From the NCBI GenBank assembly GCA_031553875.1, contig JAVBKU010000036.1, positions 1-50,374 of the forward strand: a stretch of 50,374 nt of DNA, written 5' to 3'. The notes beneath the pieces are model-generated. The model ran no database searches. It was not told where the DNA came from and saw only the letters and a program-made list of their open reading frames with translations. Numbering within the stretch: the stretch's first letter is position 1; each line of letters begins with the position of its first letter. This stretch comes from JAVBKU01 sp031553875 (GTDB lineage: Bacteria > Bacteroidota > Bacteroidia > Bacteroidales > Rikenellaceae). The position numbers and the translations under genes are program-made. This document shows positions 44,291 through 50,374 of this stretch, piece by piece.

Positions 44291-44941
44291 TTACTTAAAG
44301 CGGGCTATGTGGGTCTGCGAGCCTACCACCTTATCGCCCAGTTTCACGAATACGTCGGCGTCGAGAGGCAGCAACACGTCTACGCGGCTGCCGAACTTGA
44401 TGAAGCCGGCCTCGCTGTTCTGCCGGGTTTCCTTGCCCACAACGGCGTAAGACACGATCCTGCGCGCCACGAAACCTGCTATCTGGCGGAAGAGTATTTT
44501 CCTGGTGCCGGTATTCACGACGGTAGTGGTACGCTCGTTATGTTCGGAAGATTTGGGGTGCCACGCCACGAGGAACTTGCCGTGGTGGTGCTTGAAATAT
44601 TCCACCGTGCCTCCCACGGGGAACCAATTGATATGCACGTTGTGGATCGACATGAAGACCGACACTTGTATGAAGCGCCCCTTGAGGTATTCCGTTTCTT
44701 CGACCTCCTCGACCACCACCACCTCGCCGTCGGCGGGGGCGAAGACGATATTTTCGTCCTGCAACAGGCTGCGCTTCGGCACACGGAAGAACCGGGCCAC
44801 GAACATGGTGCATAAAAGGGCCGCCACGGATATGATCGCGGCTAAAAGGCAGGGTAACAAAACCCACGAGGCTCCCGCTACGAGCAGAGCCACACACAAG
44901 GTATTGATTATTATCTGTTTGCCCTCTTTGTGAAATTTCAT
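44291..44941 (-). CDS. psd: Phosphatidylserine decarboxylase (short type)
   Basis: Converts phosphatidylserine to phosphatidylethanolamine. It is a 216-residue, single-chain precursor with two N-terminal membrane helices (about 8-48), 'FRVPKRSLLQDENIVFAPADGEV' (ends shown, 52-74), 'FMSIHNVHINWFPVGG' and 'HHHGKFLVAWHPKS'. The self-cleavage site is G184-S185 in 'FIKFGSRVDVLLP', which makes the pyruvoyl group. The start at 44941 gives the normal N-terminus; the longer frame overlaps the cdsA stop. It is 19 nt downstream of cdsA, which makes the CDP-diacylglycerol upstream in the same pathway. Confidence 0.94.
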   Translation of the reverse strand: MKFHKEGKQIIINTLCVALLVAGASWVLLPCLLAAIISVAALLCTMFVARFFRVPKRSLLQDENIVFAPADGEVVVVEEVEETEYLKGRFIQVSVFMSIHNVHINWFPVGGTVEYFKHHHGKFLVAWHPKSSEHNERTTTVVNTGTRKILFRQIAGFVARRIVSYAVVGKETRQNSEAGFIKFGSRVDVLLPLDADVFVKLGDKVVGSQTHIARFK

Positions 44942-44960
44942 GACAGGGGGATTATGATCT

Positions 44961-45803
44961 TTAGGGCGTAAAGATAACAAAATAAATAAAAACAAAAGGG
45001 GCGGAGAAGATCAGCGAATCGAAGCGGTCGAGAAATCCTCCGTGACCCGGGAGTATGTTGCCCGAGTCCTTCATGTCGGCCGAGCGTTTGAACATAGATT
45101 CCACCAGATCACCGAACACTCCCGTGACGGCTACCAACAGCCCCAGGCCTCCCCATACGATCATATCGCCACCCATAGCGTGTCCCATGAGCGCACCGAC
45201 CGCGGCGGCGAATACGAGTCCTCCGAAAAATCCCTCCCACGATTTCTTGGGCGAGATACGCTCGAAGAGTCGGTGGCGTCCGAAGCTCACCCCCGTGAGG
45301 TAGGCTCCCGTGTCGCTGGCCCACACTACGAGGAAGTAGGTCATCATCTCCCACGGGCGGTATAGCGCATCGTCAAAATCATCCTTGCGGTTGGCGATGA
45401 AAAAAAGTATCAACAGGGGAACAGCCACATAGAGCAACCCTGCGATGGTCGATGCGATATTTATCAGCGGCCGCTCGCGCTTGCGGTACAGCTCGGCGGC
45501 GAAAAATCCCCACAGCATCAGAAAAGCGGCGATCCACAGTATCATGGAGAGCCCGAACGCCTCATTGGCGCATACTCCCCCGGCAACGGTAAATACTCCT
45601 GCCACTACACCGGCCCAGCGCTGGGGCTCGGCTCCTATGGCTGCGCTGAGTCGGTAGAATTCCCACAGGCACCCGGCGCAGACCACCGTGAGCAGCGCGC
45701 CGAAAGTCCACGGACCGCAGAATATGGCAGCGGCCACCACGGCCACGAAAGCCGCACCCGAAAGAGCGCGCACCACCAGGGTGTGGTTGAAGAGCTTACT
45801 CAT
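44961..45803 (-). CDS. cdsA: Phosphatidate cytidylyltransferase (CDP-diacylglycerol synthase)
   Basis: A 280-residue inner-membrane enzyme that makes CDP-diacylglycerol from phosphatidate and CTP. It has about eight membrane helices and the signature at the C-terminus: 'SPKKSWEGFFGGLVFA', then 'FGDLVESMFKRSADMKDSGN' and 'LPGHGGFLDRFDSLIFSAP'. Its start overlaps the ftsH stop by 8 nt, and psd follows, so lipid synthesis is coupled to the FtsH protease gene. Confidence 0.96.
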   Translation of the reverse strand: MSKLFNHTLVVRALSGAAFVAVVAAAIFCGPWTFGALLTVVCAGCLWEFYRLSAAIGAEPQRWAGVVAGVFTVAGGVCANEAFGLSMILWIAAFLMLWGFFAAELYRKRERPLINIASTIAGLLYVAVPLLILFFIANRKDDFDDALYRPWEMMTYFLVVWASDTGAYLTGVSFGRHRLFERISPKKSWEGFFGGLVFAAAVGALMGHAMGGDMIVWGGLGLLVAVTGVFGDLVESMFKRSADMKDSGNILPGHGGFLDRFDSLIFSAPFVFIYFVIFTP

Positions 45804-47928
45804 TTACCGTTTCCTTTTTGGAGGTTTTGGCAACTTTGGGTGTACGCTTGCCGGTGACTTTGGCAATGACCGAGGTTTTTGCCTTCTTGGCGCCGGCGGC
45901 TTCATCCGCTGACTTGGCCTTGCGGCGTGTCTTTTTTGCGGGAATAGCTTCGGCGGAAGGGTTAAGTATCTCCACCTCCGTAGGTATATCGGCGGGCTTC
46001 ATTCCCTTGGCAGGCTCCTTCGCTCCGCCGGGGCGGGGGCCGAAGATGCGCTCGAGGTCCTCGGTGAAGACCACTTCTTTCTCGAGGAGCAGTTCGGCGA
46101 GTTCGGTGAGGCCCTTGCGGTTCTTGTCGAGCGTCTCCTTGGCGCGCTTGTAGGCGCCTTCGATAAGCGAGTCGACCTCGTCGTCTATCTGCTGGGCGGT
46201 GAGTTCGCTGTAAGGCTTGGTGAAGGTCATGTCCTGCCCCGTAGAGTCGTAGAAACTACGGTTACCCATATTCTCGCTCATGCCGTAGAAGGCCACCATG
46301 GCGTAGGCTTGCTTAGACACGCGTTCCAGGTCGCTGAGCGCTCCCGTGGCCACGGCGTGGAATATCAGCTCCTCCGAAGCGCGTCCGCCGAGTGTGGCGG
46401 CCATCTCGTCTAAGAGCTGTTCCTTGGTGGTTATCTGGCGCTCTTCGGGCAGGTACCATGCTGCGCCCAGGGCCTTGCCGCGGGGGATGATGGTCACCTT
46501 GATAAGAGGGCTCGCATATTTCAAAAGCCAGCTTACGGTGGCGTGTCCCGCTTCGTGATAGGCGATTATCTTCTTCTCGTCGGGAGTGATGATGGTGTTG
46601 CGTCGTTCAAGACCTCCCACAATACGGTCTATGGCGCTCAGGAAGTCCTCCCTCTCGACGAATTTCTTATTGCGGCGGGCGGCTATGAGGGCCGCCTCGT
46701 TGCACACGTTGGCTATGTCAGCGCCCGAGAATCCCGGGGTCTGCTTGGCGAGGAACTCGCGGTCGAGCTTCGGGTCGAGCTTGAGGTTTTTAAGGTGCAC
46801 CTCGAAGATCTCGCCCCTCTCCTTGATGTCGGGCAGGCCCACGTCGATCTGGCGGTCGAAACGCCCGGCGCGCAGCAGGGCCTTGTCGAGGATGTCGGCG
46901 CGGTTGGTAGCTGCGAGGATTATCACCCCGGCGTCGGTGCCGAAGCCGTCCATCTCGGTAAGGAGCTGGTTGAGGGTATTCTCTCGCTCGTCGTTAGAAG
47001 AGAAGCCGGCGTTCTTGCTGCGTGCGCGGCCTATGGCGTCGATCTCGTCGATAAATACTATACAGGGGGCCTTCTCCTTGGCCTGGCGGAACAGGTCGCG
47101 CACCCTCGATGCACCCACACCCACGAACATCTCCACGAAGTCGGAACCGCTGATGGAGAAGAAAGGCACGTTAGCTTCGCCCGCCACGGCCTTGGCCAGC
47201 AGGGTTTTACCCGTTCCCGGAGGGCCAACTAACAGTGCGCCCTTGGGTATCTTGCCCCCGAGGTCGCGGTATTTCTGGGGATTCTTGAGGAAGTCCACGA
47301 TCTCCATGATCTCGACCTTGGCCTCTTCCAGACCTGCCACGTCCTTGAACGTCACGTTGACCGAGGAGTCCTTGTCGAACATCTGGGCCTTGGCCTTACC
47401 CACGTTGAAGATACCGCCGCCCTGGCCGCCCTGGCCGCGCGACATACTGCGCATGATAAGTATCCACACACCCACGATCAACAGGATCGGGAATATGTTG
47501 GCGAACAGCTCGCCCCAGTGGTTACGCTCGGTGCGAAAGGTGAGGGGTATCTGCTTGTCGTTCTCCTGGAGCGTTTTGTTGAAGTCGTTCTGGAAATATT
47601 CCAGCGAGCCGATGTTGAATGTGAACTGCGGCCCGGCCTCGGGAATACCCTTGTACTCCTTCTTCGCCGAATACTTGCCGAAGGCCTCCTTGGTGAGGAA
47701 CACGTTGGCAATGTCGCGGTTCACCACTTCGATCTTGGTGACTTCGCCGTCGGCTATCATCTCCTTGACCGCAGACCAGTCGGTGTCGGCGGTTATACTC
47801 TTGCTGCCCAGGGCGCTCCACCCGAATATCACGGCGGCGATGATGCCGTAGATCCAGAATATGCTGAACTTGGGCATCTTACTGCCTGTGGGCGGCTTGG
47901 GGTTATTTGTCGGTTTGTTGGCGCTCAT
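45796..47928 (-). CDS. ftsH: ATP-dependent zinc metalloprotease FtsH
   Basis: A 710-residue membrane-anchored AAA+ protease that degrades misfolded and regulatory membrane and soluble proteins. Two membrane helices (about 22-40 and 142-160) flank a periplasmic domain. Walker A is G235-PPGTGK-T242, Walker B 'IVFIDEIDAIG', SRH 'TNRADILDKALLRAGRFDR', the zinc site H458-E-A-G-H462, and the third ligand about D533 ('SDLERVSKQAY'). The last 70 residues or so are disordered and rich in Lys, Ala and Thr ('AKKTRRKAKSADEAAGAKK'), a common Bacteroidetes extension. It follows rsfS by 95 nt and overlaps cdsA. Confidence 0.97.
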   Translation of the reverse strand: MSANKPTNNPKPPTGSKMPKFSIFWIYGIIAAVIFGWSALGSKSITADTDWSAVKEMIADGEVTKIEVVNRDIANVFLTKEAFGKYSAKKEYKGIPEAGPQFTFNIGSLEYFQNDFNKTLQENDKQIPLTFRTERNHWGELFANIFPILLIVGVWILIMRSMSRGQGGQGGGIFNVGKAKAQMFDKDSSVNVTFKDVAGLEEAKVEIMEIVDFLKNPQKYRDLGGKIPKGALLVGPPGTGKTLLAKAVAGEANVPFFSISGSDFVEMFVGVGASRVRDLFRQAKEKAPCIVFIDEIDAIGRARSKNAGFSSNDERENTLNQLLTEMDGFGTDAGVIILAATNRADILDKALLRAGRFDRQIDVGLPDIKERGEIFEVHLKNLKLDPKLDREFLAKQTPGFSGADIANVCNEAALIAARRNKKFVEREDFLSAIDRIVGGLERRNTIITPDEKKIIAYHEAGHATVSWLLKYASPLIKVTIIPRGKALGAAWYLPEERQITTKEQLLDEMAATLGGRASEELIFHAVATGALSDLERVSKQAYAMVAFYGMSENMGNRSFYDSTGQDMTFTKPYSELTAQQIDDEVDSLIEGAYKRAKETLDKNRKGLTELAELLLEKEVVFTEDLERIFGPRPGGAKEPAKGMKPADIPTEVEILNPSAEAIPAKKTRRKAKSADEAAGAKKAKTSVIAKVTGKRTPKVAKTSKKETVNE

Positions 47929-48023
47929 TTGTCGTCTGTTTGCCGGGGACGGGCGTCGTGCTGTCCCCTTTGGTGTCTGATTATTTTAGCTGTCAGGGCT
48001 ATAACGGATCGGTGCGGAATATA

Positions 48024-48374
48024 TTATTCCTCCGATTCGTGCTTTGTCAGCGGGGCGTCGGCCCAGAGCTGTTCGAGCTTGTAGAAGTCGCGCAGTTCAG
48101 TCTGGAATATGTGCACCATCACGTTGCCGTAGTCCATCGCCACCCATACGGCGTTGGTGATACCTTCCACCCTCCAGGGTTTCTCTTTGAGTTCTGTTTC
48201 TGTGGCCTCCTCGATACCGCGGGCGATGGCCTCCACCTGCGTGGTGGAGTCGGCGTTGCACACCACGAAGGTGTCGCAGATGGCTCCGTCGAACCCGGTG
48301 AGGTCGAGGGTTATTATGTTTCGTGCTTTCTTGTCCTGTGCTGCTTTTACAATGGTGCTTGAGAGTTTATCCAT
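48024..48374 (-). CDS. rsfS: Ribosomal silencing factor RsfS
   Basis: A 116-residue Iojap/RsfS protein that binds L14 on the 50S subunit and blocks subunit joining in starvation. Typical features are 'KKARNIITLDLTGFDGAICDTFVVCNADST' (positions 15-44, given by its ends), 'KPWRVEGITNAVWVAMDYGNVMVHIFQ', and 'FYKLEQLWADAP'. The length is normal. It is the first gene of the ftsH cluster with an exact -7 box upstream. Two ribosome-directed starvation-linked factors (this and the EF-G2-like protein) lie 14 kb apart in the window. Confidence 0.95.
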   Translation of the reverse strand: MDKLSSTIVKAAQDKKARNIITLDLTGFDGAICDTFVVCNADSTTQVEAIARGIEEATETELKEKPWRVEGITNAVWVAMDYGNVMVHIFQTELRDFYKLEQLWADAPLTKHESEE

Positions 48375-48420
48375 AAATGGGTGTTATATATTTGAGGTAT
48401 TATTAATCTTCTTTGAACGC

Positions 48421-48428
48421 CAAAGATA
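48421..48428 (-). promoter_or_regulatory. -7 box of the rsfS-ftsH cluster
   Basis: The minus strand reads TATCTTTG, an exact TAnnTTTG match, 47 nt before rsfS. No clear -33 box. Confidence 0.55.
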
Positions 48429-48488
48429 CTACTTTTTTGACACAGCCGCTATTCCCGTGGCGTTAATCGGGGAGTAAAGACGCAAGGC

Positions 48489-49388
48489 TTATGCCAAATC
48501 ATCCGCCACGGCCTCCTTGATCGATGCCGACAGCGCCTTGATGAGCGACTGCTTGACGTAGGCGCGTCGGGTAGCCAGCACGATTTTGCGCGATGTGGCC
48601 CCGCGCGCCAGCGGCCTCACCTGCTCCCTCTGGGCGGGAGTCATCGAGCCGAGGGCTATGCCGGGGACTATGGTCATTGCGCCCGTGGCATCCACTAAGC
48701 GCATCACCGTCTCCAGCGATCCGCACTCGAAGGAGTAGGGCGAGCGCAGGGTCTGCACCTGCTGGCATAGCTCGAGTATCTGGTCGCGTATGCAGTGGCC
48801 CTCGAAAAGGAGGATCAGTTGATCGGGGTCGATGTCTTCGATACGGATGTTTACCCTTTCGTAGAGAGGATTCTGCGGAGAGATGTAGACGTGGAAGGTG
48901 TCGCTGAAAAGTTCCTCCTCGCTGATATCATTGGGCCCCGTACCCCCGGCGATTATAGCGGCGTCGAGCAGGTCGCGCTTCATGGCCTCCACGATATCGG
49001 AGGTGAGCATCTCGTGTACCTCCAATTGCACCCCCGGATATTGCTGCGCGAATGAGGGCAGGAACAGGTGCAGTAGGTAGGGCGCCACGGTGGGGATCAC
49101 CCCCAGGCGCAGCGACCCCGCCACCTCGCCTTTCATCTCGTTGACCGCCTCGCGTATGCGGGCGAAGGCGTTGAGGGTCTCGGTGGCTCGGGCCAGCACC
49201 ACGCGGCCCGCCTCGGTGGGGATCACGGGCTTCTTGCTGCGGTCGAGAAGCGTCACGCCAAGCTCCTCCTCGAGGTTCTTGATCTGCATGCTGAGCGAGG
49301 GCTGGGTCACGAAACAGCGGTCGGCCGCCAGCGTGAAACTGCCGTAGTTGGCTACCGCCATCAGGTATTCGAGCTGTATTATCGTCAT
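48489..49388 (-). CDS. oxyR: OxyR-type LysR-family peroxide sensor
   Basis: A 299-residue transcription regulator. The winged-helix part has 'QLEYLMAVANYGSFTLAADRC' (ends at residue 25) and 'VTQPSLSMQIKNLEEELGV', the LysR DNA-binding helix. In the effector domain, C199 (in 'FEGHCIRDQ') and C208 (in 'ILELCQQV') fall at exactly the E. coli OxyR numbering for the redox disulfide pair, so peroxide sensing is likely. A further cysteine, C25, is in the DNA-binding domain. It is divergent from ruvA across a 153-nt AT-rich spacer where its binding sites may lie; targets such as catalase or Dps are not in the window. Confidence 0.94.
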   Translation of the reverse strand: MTIIQLEYLMAVANYGSFTLAADRCFVTQPSLSMQIKNLEEELGVTLLDRSKKPVIPTEAGRVVLARATETLNAFARIREAVNEMKGEVAGSLRLGVIPTVAPYLLHLFLPSFAQQYPGVQLEVHEMLTSDIVEAMKRDLLDAAIIAGGTGPNDISEEELFSDTFHVYISPQNPLYERVNIRIEDIDPDQLILLFEGHCIRDQILELCQQVQTLRSPYSFECGSLETVMRLVDATGAMTIVPGIALGSMTPAQREQVRPLARGATSRKIVLATRRAYVKQSLIKALSASIKEAVADDLA

Positions 49389-49500
49389 ATGATTTTCTTA
49401 TGTATTCGGCGGTCGCTATAAAATATAATGACCTCTCGTGCAAATATCATAAAAATAAACTATAATGGCAATAGTTTTTAAAGGTGATTGTTATCGAGGC

Positions 49501-49508
49501 TATTTTTG
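49501..49508 (+). promoter_or_regulatory. -7 box of ruvA
   Basis: TATTTTTG, an exact TAnnTTTG match, with TTTA 20 nt upstream (49477-49480) in the -33 position. The leader to ATG 49542 would be about 27 nt. Confidence 0.6.
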
Positions 49509-49541
49509 CTACCTTTAGGGGAAATTTAAAACAGCCGCACC

Positions 49542-50150
49542 ATGTACGAATACATCGAGGGAAAGATCGAATCCGTTACCCCCACCTACGCCGTGATCGA
49601 CGTGGGAGGCGTGGGGTACTACATCAACATATCGTTGCAGAGTTTCACCGCCGTATCTCCTCTGGAGTCAGCGCGGCTCTACACCCACTATATCGTGAGG
49701 GAGGACGCACAGATACTCTACGGCTTCTACACTCGCCTCGAAAGGGAGATATTCAGGGCCTTGCTGAGCGTGTCGGGCGTGGGGGGCAACACGGCGAGGA
49801 TGATACTCTCGACCTACACGCCCGAGGACGTGGTGAGGATCGTCTCCACCGGGCAGGCCGAGGTGCTGAAAAATGTAAAGGGCCTGGGCATAAAGACCGC
49901 CCAGAAGATAATAGTCGAGCTTCGCGACAAGCTCACAGGCATAGCGGGCGGGGCATCCGCCGCCGCTTCCGCCGGAGGAGCCAAGGGTGCGGGCGTCGAA
50001 GGCTCGGCCATCTACGAGGAGGCCGCTGCCGCCCTGCAAATGCTCGGTTTCCCCAAGGCCACGGCCGACAAGGCCCTGCGCCAGGTGATATTCGAAGACC
50101 CCGGAGCCAATGTCGAAACCGTGATACGCACGGCGTTAAAGAGGCTTTAG
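49542..50150 (+). CDS. ruvA: Holliday junction DNA helicase subunit RuvA
   Basis: A 202-residue protein that tetramerises on Holliday junctions and loads the RuvB motor. It has the OB-fold N-domain ('MYEYIEGKIESVTPTYAVID', 'GYYINISLQS'), the paired helix-hairpin-helix domain II ('LLSVSGVGGNTARMILS' and 'KNVKGLGIKTAQKIIVEL'), an Ala- and Gly-rich linker (about 135-155), and domain III ('AAALQMLGFPKATADKALRQVI') that contacts RuvB. The length is normal. It has its own -7 box and is followed by repeat sequence. Confidence 0.97.
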   Translation: MYEYIEGKIESVTPTYAVIDVGGVGYYINISLQSFTAVSPLESARLYTHYIVREDAQILYGFYTRLEREIFRALLSVSGVGGNTARMILSTYTPEDVVRIVSTGQAEVLKNVKGLGIKTAQKIIVELRDKLTGIAGGASAAASAGGAKGAGVEGSAIYEEAAAALQMLGFPKATADKALRQVIFEDPGANVETVIRTALKRL

Positions 50151-50171
50151 CGAGGAAAGGATAGGTCTGTA

Positions 50172-50228
50172 AGGCGTGAACGCCTGCAATCCCCGCATCT
50201 GAAAACACTAACGAGGCGCAAGCCTCGT
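50172..50228 (+). repeat. Family I element, 5' fragment (copy G) with extra hairpin
   Basis: Head hairpin AGGCGT/ACGCCT (50172-50185) and CCCCGCATCTGAA (50191-50203) match the 5' end of family I. The following stems are missing; instead there is an ACGAGGC/GCCTCGT hairpin (50211-50228) and then the family II repeat. It looks like a family I element whose body has been replaced. Confidence 0.6.
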
Positions 50229-50233
50229 GTGAA

Positions 50234-50363
50234 CGCCGCTTCGGGCTTCTGCCGGAAATAGGTCTCGTGAGGGAGATCACCCTCAGTTATCGTGTAACGA
50301 GGGAAGCTCCCGGAAGAGACCCCGGCAGAAGACGCGGCTAGACCTTTTGCCTACTTTTGGGGC
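50234..50363 (+). repeat. Family II folded repeat, right copy
   Basis: A nested hairpin of 104 nt: GCCGC 50235-50239 with GCGGC 50334-50338; CTTCTGCCGG 50246-50255 with CCGGCAGAAG 50322-50331; GGTCTC 50261-50266 with GAGACC 50316-50321; GGGAG 50271-50275 with CTCCC 50307-50311; CCCTC 50280-50284 with GAGGG 50299-50303; GTTA 50286-50289 with TAAC 50295-50298; loop TCGTG. After it come CCTTTTGCC and ACTTTTGG. It is the reverse complement of 13-142 with one difference. Confidence 0.85.
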
Positions 50364-50374
50364 AATGCCAAAAG

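Overview
The window looks like a contig from a Bacteroidales bacterium, most likely Rikenellaceae and Alistipes-like. This is inference from GC-rich coding DNA with AT-rich spacers, the Bacteroidetes -7 box TAnnTTTG in front of at least 14 transcription units, almost no Shine-Dalgarno sequences, a SecA of about 1,100 residues, and Bacteroidetes-type families (DUF4296, DUF2851, PorT-like barrel, GH97, and an EF-G2-like factor with a degenerate GTPase site). No phage, plasmid, insertion sequence, rRNA or CRISPR was seen. About 40 protein genes and one tRNA are supported.

Layout. 0.2-11.1 kb, minus strand: flippase and dUTPase, DNA polymerase III delta-prime, FolK, small lipoprotein, large Ig-like lipoprotein, PorT-like barrel, RbfA, LolC/E-type permease, DUF4296 lipoprotein and amidohydrolase, many joined by 1-4 nt stop/start overlaps. 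11.3-16.1 kb, plus strand: DUF2851 protein and SecA. 16.4-22 kb, minus strand: LVIVD beta-propeller, then lipA-lipB-recJ. 22-25 kb: tRNA-Arg(UCU), nitroreductase, a charged 69-residue protein and an alpha/beta hydrolase. 25-35 kb, minus strand: ffh-folD, groES-groEL, a DEAD-box helicase and the EF-G2-like factor. 35-37.4 kb, plus strand: gpsA-pgi. 37.8-49.4 kb, minus strand: nitronate monooxygenase-like protein, sialate O-acetylesterase, GH97 glycosidase, rsfS-ftsH-cdsA-psd-(AI-2E family) cluster, OxyR; then ruvA on plus.

The genes are mostly housekeeping: protein export and targeting (SecA, Ffh), folding and quality control (GroEL/ES, FtsH), ribosome maturation and hibernation (RbfA, RsfS), DNA repair (RecJ, RuvA, dUTPase), lipoate, folate and phospholipid synthesis, and glycan use (GH97, sialate esterase).

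The unexpected content lies between the genes. Three families of repeated, strongly folded elements occupy the spacers. Family I is about 190-230 nt, with five near-complete copies (22.3, 24.6, 24.9, 34.8 and 37.5 kb) and several fragments. Its copies differ in sequence but keep the same nested stems by compensatory changes, around invariant unpaired motifs, which is the signature of a structured RNA or a single-stranded DNA substrate. Family II is a nested hairpin of about 104 nt within a 130-nt inverted repeat at both window ends. Family III is about 97-100 nt, with two copies (16.3 and 27.6 kb). I cannot match any of them to a described family without a search; family I is the best candidate here for an undescribed system.
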